This document shows, piece by piece, positions 1 through 8,364 of a DNA stretch of 64,000 nt. A model generated the notes under the pieces. That model was given only the letters and a program-made list of their open reading frames with translations, had not been told where the DNA came from and made no database searches. Source of the stretch: CAKZNE01 sp964485405. Lineage in GTDB: Bacteria > Bacteroidota > Bacteroidia > Flavobacteriales > Schleiferiaceae. The DNA lies in assembly GCA_964485405.1 (NCBI GenBank), contig CAZAJG010000005.1, positions 1-64,000 on the forward strand. The letters run 5' to 3'. Position 1 is the stretch's first letter, and every line of letters begins with the position of its first letter. The position numbers and the translations under genes were made by a program.

Positions 1-1706
1 CAGATGCTGATGGTTAAAAGATCATCCGTTTTAGTAACCTTAGTTAAGCCATGTTTTGCTAAACCTTTTACGCCCTTATCCCATTGCTTGTTGCTTAAAG
101 CAGCTTTGTCTTTAAGCACATTGAGTTCCATCGATTTTTCCTTATCCAGAATATCAAAAATGAGCTGTTCGTTTTCACTCAACTCAATTTCTTTGGTTGG
201 AGCATCCCAACTTTCAGGTCTCATTTGAGGAAAAAACAACACTTCTTGTATGGAAGGATTGTTGGTTAAAAACATAAGCAAACGGTCAATGCCAATACCT
301 AAGCCGGATGTAGGAGGCATTCCATATTCTAGAGCCCGTAAAAAATCTTGATCAATAAACATGGCTTCATCATCTCCCTTTTCAGAAAGCTTGAGCTGAG
401 CCTCAAAACGCTCACGTTGATCAATAGGATCATTCAACTCAGAGTAAGCGTTTGCTATTTCTTTACCACAAACCATAAGCTCAAAACGTTCCGTAAGTTC
501 TGGGTTGTCGCGATGTTTTTTACACAAAGGAGACATTTCTACGGGGTAATCTGTGATGAAGGTGGGTTGAATGTAATTTCCTTCACACTTCTCTCCAAAA
601 ATTTCATCAATCAACTTTCCTTTACCCATGGTGTTGTCTACATCAACACCCATGCTTAAGGCAGCTTCTTTCAATTCCTGTTCCGATTTTCCATCAATGT
701 CAAAACCGGTGAAATCAATAATAGCCTGGCGCATACTTACGCGTTTGTAAGGCGCTTTAAAATCAATTTTTTGATCTCCAAATTGAGCTTCTGTAGTACC
801 GTTAACGGCCTGAGCAACATGCTCTAGTAGTTGTTCCGTAAATTCCATCATCCAGTTGTAGTCCTTGTAGGCTACATAGATTTCCATGGCCGTAAACTCT
901 GGGTTATGGGTTCTATCCATTCCTTCATTTCTAAAGTTTTTGGAAAACTCATAAACGCCATCAAAACCTCCTACAATTAGCCTTTTTAAGTAAAGCTCAT
1001 TGGCAATTCTTAAATAGAGAGGAATATCTAAAGAGTTGTGATGCGTGATAAACGGGCGTGCAGCTGCTCCTCCAGGTATGGGCTGCAGTATAGGTGTTTC
1101 TACTTCAAAGTAGCCATGGTCGTTGAAAAACTGACGCATCGCATTGAAAAGCAGCGTTCTTTTTACAAAAACGTCTTTAACCTGTGGGTTTACCACCAAA
1201 TCGGCATAACGCTGACGGTATCTAAGCTCAGGATCTGTAAATGCATCGTGAACTACGCCTTCTTTATCCGTTTTCGGCAATGGAAGCGGCTTAAGTGATT
1301 TGCTTAAAACTGTAAATTCTTTTACCAAAACGGTAATCTCCCCCATTTGAGTTTTAAACACTTCTCCCTTTATTCCAAGGAAGTCACCTAAATCCAAGAG
1401 CTTTTTAAAAACATCGTTGTAGAGTGATTTATCTTCACCGGTGCAAATTTCATCTCGGTTAAAGTATACCTGAATCCGGCCTTTGCTGTCTTGAATTTCA
1501 CCAAATGAAGCCTTACCCTGCACCTTCTTTCGCATTAAGCGGCCAGCAATAACTACGGCCTTTCCTTCTTCATATTTTTCCTTAATCTCATCTGAAAGAT
1601 GATCAACTGGAAATAAATCGGCTGGATAAGGGTTTATACCCCTTTCGCGAAGCTTGTCTAGCGCTTCTCTTCTTTGAACTTCTTGTTCAGAAAGGTGTTG
1701 ACTCAT
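1..1706 (-). CDS. lysS: Lysyl-tRNA synthetase, class II (C-terminus beyond window)
   Basis: Charges tRNA-Lys with lysine in the cytoplasm. The leftward frame starts at ATG 1704-1706 and stays open to base 1, giving 568 codons without a stop, so the last residues lie outside the window. An N-terminal OB-fold anticodon-binding region (about residues 40-150) is followed by the class II catalytic core, with motif 2-like FRNEGMDRTHNPEFTAMEIY and motif 3 GLGIGIDRLLMFLT. The usual LysRS end, FPQMRPE, falls at residues 492-498, yet at least 70 further residues follow and look like a small winged-helix domain. I recall longer LysRS proteins in Flavobacteriia, so this is probably lineage-typical rather than a fusion. 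The start is supported by a TACCTTTG promoter element 25 bp upstream. Confidence 0.96.
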   Translation of the reverse strand, partial: MSQHLSEQEVQRREALDKLRERGINPYPADLFPVDHLSDEIKEKYEEGKAVVIAGRLMRKKVQGKASFGEIQDSKGRIQVYFNRDEICTGEDKSLYNDVFKKLLDLGDFLGIKGEVFKTQMGEITVLVKEFTVLSKSLKPLPLPKTDKEGVVHDAFTDPELRYRQRYADLVVNPQVKDVFVKRTLLFNAMRQFFNDHGYFEVETPILQPIPGGAAARPFITHHNSLDIPLYLRIANELYLKRLIVGGFDGVYEFSKNFRNEGMDRTHNPEFTAMEIYVAYKDYNWMMEFTEQLLEHVAQAVNGTTEAQFGDQKIDFKAPYKRVSMRQAIIDFTGFDIDGKSEQELKEAALSMGVDVDNTMGKGKLIDEIFGEKCEGNYIQPTFITDYPVEMSPLCKKHRDNPELTERFELMVCGKEIANAYSELNDPIDQRERFEAQLKLSEKGDDEAMFIDQDFLRALEYGMPPTSGLGIGIDRLLMFLTNNPSIQEVLFFPQMRPESWDAPTKEIELSENEQLIFDILDKEKSMELNVLKDKAALSNKQWDKGVKGLAKHGLTKVTKTDDLLTISI

Positions 1707-1730
1707 AACAATAAATCGAAAAAATTTTGG

Positions 1731-1738
1731 CAAAGGTA
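1731..1738 (-). promoter_or_regulatory. Candidate lysS promoter, -7 element
   Basis: On the minus strand this reads TACCTTTG, an exact match to the Bacteroidota -7 consensus TAnnTTTG, 24 bp before the lysS ATG. No convincing TTTG -33 box lies at the usual distance. Confidence 0.5.
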
Positions 1739-1834
1739 AGAATAGGATCGGTTGAAATAATTTCAAAGGATAAGACTCTTAAAACAAAGAATGAAAGGTG
1801 GTTTTGTATATTTCACCCTCTAAACTCATCCTGC

Positions 1835-2512
1835 ATGAAAAGAATAGTACCGATCTTAGTATTTGCGCTTAGTTCAGCTAGTTTAAGCGCTCAGATAAAC
1901 CCTGAGCAAAAGGACTGGTTTATCTTCAACTATACCTACGATCAATTGATTAATGGTCCAGGATCTTTATCAAATGAGGTAATTCCGTATGGATTTTCTC
2001 TCACTTTGATGCAAGACAAGCCTTTTGGGCATGGTCGCTTCGGAATGGCTTATGGTTTAGGTTATACTTGGAATCGTTACTATAATAACTTAAGTGTGGT
2101 TACGGATCCTGCTACAGGTGATGAAGCGTTTGGTTTTTTGAATATGGACAGCATAAACAGAAATGTATTGAGAACGGACTTTATTGATGGTTTATTAGAG
2201 TTCCGTTACAGGACTAAGCCGAATGCAAAAGGGCGCTACTTTAGGCTTTATGTTGGCGGGAAAATAGGCGTTCGTGTTTATAGCTCTGCCAGATTGGTTA
2301 CAGATAATGTGAATTTACAGTATAATGCGCTCGGAGCGCTAAACAGGATTCGTTATGGGGTATATACTCGAATTGGTTTTGGAGCAGTTAACCTATATGG
2401 GTATTACGGGCTCTCAGAAGTGTTTACCGAGGGAAGCATTGTAGACGGAAATAGTACCAGTGATGCGAGTGATATTCGCTCCTTATCTTTGGGATTATCG
2501 TTGACTTTTTAA
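1835..2512 (+). CDS. Small outer-membrane beta-barrel protein, unknown role
   Basis: 225-residue protein with a clean Sec signal peptide (MKRIVPILVFALSSASLSAQ), then alternating aromatic/polar strands and a C-terminal phenylalanine (LSLGLSLTF), typical of an 8- to 10-strand outer-membrane barrel. I cannot name the family; it resembles PorT-type porin-family proteins of Bacteroidota only in general build. The frame is open back to 1727, but ATG 1835 is preferred: it places the signal peptide at the N-terminus and lies just after a TATATTTC promoter-like element at 1807-1814. The gene is convergent with the PAP2-like gene, and the two stop codons overlap in one TTAA. Confidence 0.8.
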   Translation: MKRIVPILVFALSSASLSAQINPEQKDWFIFNYTYDQLINGPGSLSNEVIPYGFSLTLMQDKPFGHGRFGMAYGLGYTWNRYYNNLSVVTDPATGDEAFGFLNMDSINRNVLRTDFIDGLLEFRYRTKPNAKGRYFRLYVGGKIGVRVYSSARLVTDNVNLQYNALGALNRIRYGVYTRIGFGAVNLYGYYGLSEVFTEGSIVDGNSTSDASDIRSLSLGLSLTF

Positions 2513-3111
2513 GAAAGGTAAACGGTAATTAGAATAATAAACATTCCTGAAAAATACCCAAAAACAACCTCTCCTAGAGTGTGTGCATTGAGCTTTAATC
2601 GAGCAGAGCCCAAAAACCCAGCGAGGATAATACACAAAGCAATATAGGGGAGAAAGCCAATTTGATATTTATAGGAAACGGCCATCATTAAACCTGTAAA
2701 CCCTCCAATACCAGCCAAGTGAGCGCTAGGCTTGCTAAAAGAAAGCATAATTAAATGAACTACTACTACCATTGCACTAGCCAACACATAAGCGTAAGAC
2801 TCATTTGGTAATCCAATTTCTTGAATGAAGGAGGCAGTAAAGTAATAGCTAATGGCACCTATTACATAAGGCCATTTTCGATCCTCTCTCTTTTTCATTT
2901 CAAAACTGCTAATTACATCAAAGCGGTAAAGTAAAAAGCTAACCGCAAGCGGAAATATATAGGTACCTGTAAACACAAAGGCCAAGGCTAAAATGGTGAT
3001 CTGAGAATTTATATAATACGGAAGGGCTTTGAGTGTGATGAGTAAACCTAAAATAGGATATACTACCGGGTGAAGGAGGTAAGATAAAACGGTGGCAAAG
3101 CGTTGCGTCAT
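2509..3111 (-). CDS. PAP2-like integral membrane protein (degenerate phosphatase motifs)
   Basis: 200 residues with about six hydrophobic segments. The three PAP2/lipid phosphatase signatures are present in altered form: KKREDRKWP for motif 1, KPSAH (canonical PSGH) for motif 2, and ARLKLNAHTLGE for motif 3, with Arg-x5-His kept and the usual Asp replaced by Glu. The family removes phosphate from lipid phosphates or undecaprenyl-PP at the membrane; with these substitutions activity is uncertain. The start ATG shares one base with the rpoN stop (TAATG), so it is translationally coupled to rpoN and the last gene of the asnS-rpoN block. Its stop overlaps that of the convergent barrel gene. Confidence 0.75.
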   Translation of the reverse strand: MTQRFATVLSYLLHPVVYPILGLLITLKALPYYINSQITILALAFVFTGTYIFPLAVSFLLYRFDVISSFEMKKREDRKWPYVIGAISYYFTASFIQEIGLPNESYAYVLASAMVVVVHLIMLSFSKPSAHLAGIGGFTGLMMAVSYKYQIGFLPYIALCIILAGFLGSARLKLNAHTLGEVVFGYFSGMFIILITVYLS

Positions 3112-4565
3112 TACAGTTCCTTTCTTAATCGAGCTACGGGTATATCTAGCTGTTCGCGATATTTCGCTACGGTTCTTCGTGCAATAGGGTAACCTTTCTC
3201 CTTTAGCAAAAGCGCCAAACGTTCATCGGTTAGTGGTTTTCTCTTGTCTTCTTCTCCTATAGAGTCTTCCAGTATCTTTTTAATCTCACGGGTAGAAACT
3301 TCTTCACCAGCCTCGTTGGTCATCGATTCGGAGAAAAACTCTTTGATGAGGAACGTTCCATAAGGAGTTTGCACATATTTATTGCTGGCCACTCTGGAAA
3401 CGGTAGAAATGTCCATACCGATTTCTTCCGCAATGTTTTTCAGAATCATGGGCTTCAGCTTACGCTGGTCACCTGATAAAAAGTACTCTTCTTGAAAATT
3501 CATGATGGACGACATCGTGATTAACAAGGTTTGCTGACGTTGACGAATGGCATCAATAAACCACTTAGCGCTATCCAATTTTTGCTTTACAAAGAGCACC
3601 GCATCTTTTTGTGCTTTATTTTTTTGTTGGGAGCTTTTGTATGTTTCTAACAGATCGCGATACTCTCTGCTAATGTTTAACTCAGGCGCATTTCTAGAGT
3701 TTAGCGCAAGCTCTAGTTCTCCGTCAGAAATGGAAATGGTGAAATCTGGTATTACAGCTTGCAAAGAACGCTGACTGCCACTAGATGAATTCCCTGGTTT
3801 TGGGTTGAGACGACTGATTACCTCAATAGCATCTTTTAAATAATCTTCATCAATTTCCAAACGATCCAAAAGACGGGCGTAATGCTTTTTAGTAAACTCA
3901 TCAAAGTGTTTATCGAGAACCTCATAAGCTAAACGCACATCTGCAGAGTTTTGCTTTCTTTTAAGCTGAATAAGCAAACACTCTCTTAAGTCTCTGGCGC
4001 CAACACCGGGAGGGTCTAAATCTTGAACAATACCTAGTATTTCTTCCAGTTTTTGTTCTTCTACAAAAATGTTTTGAGTAAAAGCAAGGTCATCCACAAT
4101 GGCCGAAAGGTCTCTTCGTATATAACCATCATCATCAATATTACCAATAAGATATTCCGCTATTTGTTTGTCTTGTTCTCCAAGGCTGTGGGTGCGTATT
4201 TGCTCCATCAAAACTTCAGTAAACGAAATGCCACCTGTGATAGGCACAGCAGTATCATCGTCATCAGCAGAGTAATTATTGGCTTTTAAACGATAATCCG
4301 GAACTTCATCATCGCTTAGATATTCATCTACATTGATGTCTTCAGCTTCAATGGTTTGATTGTCGCCCTCTTGAAAATCCTCTTGAATATCATCGAAACT
4401 TTCTTCCAGCTCATTTGCTCCTTCATCCAGTGCAGGATTCTCCTCTAGCTCCTCCTTAATTTTCTGCTCCAGCGCCTGGGTAGGCAACTGAATAAGCTTC
4501 ATCAGCTGGATTTGCTGAGGAGATAGCTTTTGAAGAAGTTTTTGACTGAGCTGCTGCTTTAGCAT
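3111..4565 (-). CDS. rpoN: RNA polymerase sigma-54 factor RpoN
   Basis: Sigma-54 directs RNA polymerase to -24/-12 promoters and needs an AAA+ activator. At 484 residues it is of family size. Region I is the Gln/Leu-rich start (LKQQLSQKLLQKLSPQQIQL); an acidic linker follows at about residues 50-105; the core-binding and DNA-binding regions come next, ending in the RpoN box ARRTVAKYREQL near the C-terminus. It lies 138 bp after asnS and shares one base with the PAP2-like gene. No sigma-54 activator gene is in the window. A TATTTTTG element at 4641-4648 could give it its own promoter. Confidence 0.97.
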   Translation of the reverse strand: MLKQQLSQKLLQKLSPQQIQLMKLIQLPTQALEQKIKEELEENPALDEGANELEESFDDIQEDFQEGDNQTIEAEDINVDEYLSDDEVPDYRLKANNYSADDDDTAVPITGGISFTEVLMEQIRTHSLGEQDKQIAEYLIGNIDDDGYIRRDLSAIVDDLAFTQNIFVEEQKLEEILGIVQDLDPPGVGARDLRECLLIQLKRKQNSADVRLAYEVLDKHFDEFTKKHYARLLDRLEIDEDYLKDAIEVISRLNPKPGNSSSGSQRSLQAVIPDFTISISDGELELALNSRNAPELNISREYRDLLETYKSSQQKNKAQKDAVLFVKQKLDSAKWFIDAIRQRQQTLLITMSSIMNFQEEYFLSGDQRKLKPMILKNIAEEIGMDISTVSRVASNKYVQTPYGTFLIKEFFSESMTNEAGEEVSTREIKKILEDSIGEEDKRKPLTDERLALLLKEKGYPIARRTVAKYREQLDIPVARLRKEL

Positions 4566-4640
4566 TGTTTTCGTTTAATCGGGCATTTAAGCTTGGTGAT
4601 GAAAATAGTAAAAATCTTGCGAGATTTTTTTGCTTCCCAT

Positions 4641-4648
4641 CAAAAATA
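4641..4648 (-). promoter_or_regulatory. Candidate rpoN promoter, -7 element
   Basis: Reads TATTTTTG on the minus strand (TAnnTTTG consensus) in the 138-bp asnS-rpoN gap, with a TTTG 16 bp upstream at 4665-4668; the spacing is shorter than the usual 19 or so. It would allow rpoN transcription independent of asnS. Confidence 0.35.
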
Positions 4649-4703
4649 TTGCCGAATTTAAAAACAAACAAGTAGCAAAGGCTTTTCGAAGGCCAAAAAA
4701 TTT

Positions 4704-6137
4704 TTAAAATTCTGCGTTTCCTGGCGTTCTAGGAAATGGAATTACGTCACGAATGTTTGACATTCCGGTTACAAAAAGCACAAGTCTTTCAAATCCTAAA
4801 CCAAAACCACTATGCACACAAGTACCAAACTGTCTGGTTTCTAAATACCACCAAAGTTCCTTCTCGTCAATGCCAAAATCAGCAATTTTTTGCTTTAGCA
4901 CATCATGGCGTTCTTCCCTTTGAGAGCCGCCAACAATCTCTCCGATCCCAGGGAATAGAATATCCATGGCTCTAACCGTTTTCTCGTCTTCATTCAAGCG
5001 CATATAAAAAGCCTTGATATCAGCTGGATAATCGTATAGAATTACGGGAGAGCCAAAGTGTTTTACCAAATACTTTTCGTGCTCAGACTGTAAGTCGGCA
5101 CCCCACTCATTAATGAGGTATTGGAATTTTTTCTTTTTGTTAGGCTTGGAATTTTTAAGCACATCAATCGCTTCTGTATAGCTCAAGCGGCAAAAATTGT
5201 TTTCAATTACCACATCCAGCTTTTCCAGTAAGCCCATGTCGCTCCTATCTTTTTGAGGTTTTCCTTTTTCTTCATCCTCAAAGCGCTTGGCTAAAAACTC
5301 TAAATCATCTTTACAATTTTCACGTGCGTAAGTGATCACATATTTCAAGAAGTCTTCAGCCAAATCCATATTGTCATTTAGATCTGCAAAAGCAACCTCA
5401 GGTTCTATCATCCAAAACTCGGCCAAATGGCGGGTGGTATTGCTGTTTTCCGCTCTAAATGTTGGTCCAAACGTATATACCTTTCCTAAGGCTAAAGCAC
5501 CTAACTCAGCTTCCAGTTGTCCGGATACCGTTAAGTTGGTTTCCTTTTCAAAAAAGTCTTGCTTATAATCGATTTCACCCGCTTCATTAAGAGGTGGGTT
5601 CTTCTTATCCAAAACGGATACATTAAACATTTCACCCGCTCCTTCTGCATCCGATCCGGTAATGATTGGTGTATGCATCATAAAGAAACCTTTATCATTA
5701 AAGTACTGATGAACGGCATGCGAGAGCGCATGACGTACCCGTAAAACGGCAGAAAACGTATTCGTTCTTGGGCGTAAATGTGCCCTTTCACGTAAAAATT
5801 CAAGTGAGTGTTTTTTGGGTTGTAATGGGTATTCATCCGCTGGGCTATCGCCTAATACTTCTATTTGAGAAACCTGTAGTTCTACATCCTGTCCTTTGCC
5901 TTGAGAGTTTACTAATTCTCCAACAACAGAAATGCAAGAGCCTGTTGTAATGCGTTTTAAAACATTTTCATCTGTATTTTCAAAGTCTACAACGGCCTGA
6001 ATGGTTTTGATTGTGCTCCCATCGTTTAAAGCAATAAAACGATTGGCCCTAAAGGTTCTAACCCACCCTTTTAGGTTAACGGTGCTGCCAATAGGCTTCT
6101 TTTTTAAAACGTCTGAAATAGAAAAATAAACGGTCAT
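4704..6137 (-). CDS. asnS: Asparaginyl-tRNA synthetase
   Basis: Class IIb synthetase attaching asparagine to tRNA-Asn. 477 residues, with an N-terminal OB-fold (about 15-105, LKGWVRTFRANRF) and the catalytic core: motif 2 FRAENSNTTRHLAEFWMIEPE, the GGSQREERHDVL stretch, and motif 3 GFGLGFERLVLFVTG. The pattern PEVAF and the overall length fit AsnRS rather than AspRS. First gene of the leftward block with rpoN. It diverges from the TetR gene over a 154-bp region holding the candidate TetR operator. A weak -7-like AACCTTTG lies about 25 bp upstream of the ATG. Confidence 0.96.
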   Translation of the reverse strand: MTVYFSISDVLKKKPIGSTVNLKGWVRTFRANRFIALNDGSTIKTIQAVVDFENTDENVLKRITTGSCISVVGELVNSQGKGQDVELQVSQIEVLGDSPADEYPLQPKKHSLEFLRERAHLRPRTNTFSAVLRVRHALSHAVHQYFNDKGFFMMHTPIITGSDAEGAGEMFNVSVLDKKNPPLNEAGEIDYKQDFFEKETNLTVSGQLEAELGALALGKVYTFGPTFRAENSNTTRHLAEFWMIEPEVAFADLNDNMDLAEDFLKYVITYARENCKDDLEFLAKRFEDEEKGKPQKDRSDMGLLEKLDVVIENNFCRLSYTEAIDVLKNSKPNKKKKFQYLINEWGADLQSEHEKYLVKHFGSPVILYDYPADIKAFYMRLNEDEKTVRAMDILFPGIGEIVGGSQREERHDVLKQKIADFGIDEKELWWYLETRQFGTCVHSGFGLGFERLVLFVTGMSNIRDVIPFPRTPGNAEF

Positions 6138-6203
6138 ATTGTTCTCAAAAAATTTGGATGCAAAGGTTTGATAAAAAATTAAATGTTAGCCCAGAAAATG
6201 AAA

Positions 6204-6257
6204 GGAAACTAAAAAAACATAAAAACTAAGGAAACTTTAAACACTCCAATAGTTTCC
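6204..6257. promoter_or_regulatory. Candidate TetR operator (GGAAACT repeats)
   Basis: GGAAACT occurs at 6204-6210 and 6230-6236, and its complement AGTTTCC at 6251-6257. The last two form an inverted repeat with a 14-bp spacer, and AGTTTCC overlaps the -33 position of the tetR promoter. Its place between asnS and tetR suggests autoregulation by the TetR protein; this is inference. Confidence 0.45.
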
Positions 6258-6281
6258 ATGTAAAAATTGTTTCTATATTTG
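6253..6281 (+). promoter_or_regulatory. Promoter of the TetR/efflux gene cluster
   Basis: TTTC at 6253-6256, a 17-bp spacer and TATATTTG at 6274-6281 fit the Bacteroidota sigma-A promoter (TTTG/TAnnTTTG). The start codon is only 10 bp after the -7 element, so the leader would be a few bases at most. Confidence 0.6.
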
Positions 6282-6291
6282 CCACCGATTT

Positions 6292-6912
6292 ATGAATAAA
6301 CAAGACGCACAAGAACAGGAAATGATACTGGGAGCACTTAATCTCTTTGATAAATATGGGATTAGAAGTGTTACCATGGATGATGTGGCGCGTGAAATGA
6401 GTGTTTCAAAAAAGACCTTGTACAAGTATTTTGAAAACAAAGCGGATCTGGTACACAAGTGTATCATGACCATTTTTGATCAAGTTCAAGCTTGTATGTT
6501 GGAAATTCATGCTACTGCACAAAACGCTATTGACGAACTTTTTGATATTGATAATGTGATTCGCCAAATACTGGCAGATCATAACCCTGGATTACAATTT
6601 CAGTTGCATAAATACTATCCTCAAACCGCCAAGGCTCTTTATGATGGTAGAAAACGTCTGATTAACAAGATGATCTCTGAGAATATTGATAATGGCAAAA
6701 AGGACGGTCTTTTTAGAAAGGATTTCGACACCCAAATTGTAACGCACCTCTATTGCTCAAAAGTAGAAACACTTCCCGAAGAGCAAGAGGAGCTTATGAT
6801 GAAATTCCATACCAAAGATGTAATGCTACAAGCGTTGGAGTATCACATCCGGGGAATGGCCTCTAAAAAGGGTCTTGCTTATTTAGAGAAAAAACTAAAA
6901 GAAACAGAATAA
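6292..6912 (+). CDS. TetR/AcrR-family transcriptional regulator
   Basis: 206-residue one-component regulator. The TetR helix-turn-helix lies in residues 10-60 (GIRSVTMDDVAREMSVSKKT followed by LYKYFENKADLV). The rest is the all-helical ligand-binding and dimer domain, too variable to predict a ligand. It stands 82 bp upstream of tolC/adaptor/RND genes in the same direction, the usual place for a local repressor of an RND efflux pump. GGAAACT repeats at its own promoter are a plausible operator. Confidence 0.92.
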   Translation: MNKQDAQEQEMILGALNLFDKYGIRSVTMDDVAREMSVSKKTLYKYFENKADLVHKCIMTIFDQVQACMLEIHATAQNAIDELFDIDNVIRQILADHNPGLQFQLHKYYPQTAKALYDGRKRLINKMISENIDNGKKDGLFRKDFDTQIVTHLYCSKVETLPEEQEELMMKFHTKDVMLQALEYHIRGMASKKGLAYLEKKLKETE

Positions 6913-6930
6913 ACCAAACAAATAGGGATT

Positions 6931-6977
6931 GGTGGAACAATTGTTTTTATCAAGCCCACCCGAGGTGATCATCACCT
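6931..6977 (+). promoter_or_regulatory. Palindromes in the tolC leader
   Basis: The 82-bp tetR-tolC gap holds three symmetric elements: AACAATTGTT, a perfect 10-bp palindrome at 6936-6945; GGTGG/CCACC arms at 6931-6935 and 6956-6960 that would enclose it; and AGGTGAT-C-ATCACCT at 6963-6977, perfect 7-bp arms ending 17 bp before the tolC ATG. They could be operators or an RNA structure limiting read-through into the pump genes. The role is not known. Confidence 0.4.
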
Positions 6978-6994
6978 AAAAACAACTCAAACCT

Positions 6995-8335
6995 ATGAAG
7001 AAAGCATTAGTCTTATTGCTCTCAGCAAGTACCTTGGTCGGCCTGGCTCAGGATGGTTCCCAATCTTTCACCATCAAACAGGCGCAAGATTATGCGCTTA
7101 AGAACTCATACTCCGTAATAGATAAGGAGCTTGAGTATAAAAAAGCGAAGAAGCAAATACTGGAAACGGCAGCGATTGGCTTGCCTCAAATATCTTTTTC
7201 TGCAGATTATACCAATAACACCCAAATTCCAGGAACTCCGGTTCCCGATGGTCTTCTTGGACAAGGACTAGACGGACAGCCGGATATCGCGTTTTTCGGA
7301 GTAGAGCATGCTACCAATGCCACCATAAGCTTAAACCAATTGATCTTTGATGCTTCTTATATCGTTGCCCTGAAGGCAACTCAGGTGGTAAAGGATATAG
7401 CGAATCTGAATACCGAAAAATCTAAAATCGATATTCAGGTAGAAGTAGCTAAGGCTTATCACTTGGCTTTGGTTTCTATGGAGAATGCAAGGTTGGCTAA
7501 AGAAAATGTGGAAACCTTAAAAAAGAACCTTTTTGATGTGCAGCAGCTTTACGATAATGGGTTTATGGAAGAACAGGATGTAGATCAACTTGAAATCTTA
7601 TTGCTTCAACAAGAAAGTGCCTTGAACTCTGCAGAACGCCAAACTGATTTAGCTCTAAAGTTGTTAAAGTTTCAAATGGGAATGAAAGTAGACGCTAACA
7701 TTCAGCTTTCTGAAAAGATAAACGATGTATTAGGAGCAGGAAATGTAGATGATGCTTTGGTTACTCAGACTTTCAATATGGACAACCATATTGATTTTAG
7801 ATTGATAGAGGCGCAGCGAGCCGCGGCCACTCTTCAGGTAAACAATCAGCAAAACACCTTTTACCCGAGCCTATCTGGTTTTGCCAGACATACAGAGAGT
7901 AATTTTGGTAACGACAATTTTAATGCCTTTCAGTTCGATAGAGCATGGATACCAGGAACAGCATTGGGCGTAAAGCTTCAATGGAATCTTTTTGTTGGGA
8001 TGGGCAGAACGGCCAGAATTCAACAAGCAAAAATTGATCTAGAAAGGGTGGATGTAGCGATTGAGGCCACAAAAAATCAACTTCAGTTAGAGTACAAACA
8101 AAATCTTTCGGACTACAAATACGCTCTTGACGCCTACAACACTCAGGTAAGAAGCTCTGAATTGAGTGAGAAGGTGAGAAATAAAACCAGAATCAAGTAT
8201 ATGGAAGGAATTTCCACAAGTTTGGAGCTTACACAAGCGGAGACTCAATACCTCACTGCACAAATCAGCTACCTACAATCTATAGTAAACCTCTTGGGAG
8301 CTAAAGAAGACTTAAATAAAACTCTCAACCAATAA
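6995..8335 (+). CDS. TolC-family outer-membrane efflux protein
   Basis: 446 residues with a Sec signal peptide (MKKALVLLLSASTLVGLAQ) and the TolC/OEP pattern of two repeated long coiled-coil helical halves joined by short strands, for example KNLFDVQQLYDNGFMEEQDVDQLE in the first half and SELSEKVRNKTRIKYMEGI in the second. It forms the outer-membrane duct of a tripartite pump. It is followed after 29 bp by the adaptor gene and then the RND permease, giving a complete pump downstream of a TetR regulator. Substrates cannot be told from sequence. Confidence 0.93.
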   Translation: MKKALVLLLSASTLVGLAQDGSQSFTIKQAQDYALKNSYSVIDKELEYKKAKKQILETAAIGLPQISFSADYTNNTQIPGTPVPDGLLGQGLDGQPDIAFFGVEHATNATISLNQLIFDASYIVALKATQVVKDIANLNTEKSKIDIQVEVAKAYHLALVSMENARLAKENVETLKKNLFDVQQLYDNGFMEEQDVDQLEILLLQQESALNSAERQTDLALKLLKFQMGMKVDANIQLSEKINDVLGAGNVDDALVTQTFNMDNHIDFRLIEAQRAAATLQVNNQQNTFYPSLSGFARHTESNFGNDNFNAFQFDRAWIPGTALGVKLQWNLFVGMGRTARIQQAKIDLERVDVAIEATKNQLQLEYKQNLSDYKYALDAYNTQVRSSELSEKVRNKTRIKYMEGISTSLELTQAETQYLTAQISYLQSIVNLLGAKEDLNKTLNQ

Positions 8336-8364
8336 ATAATCAAATCAAGCAAGTAAAAATCGAA

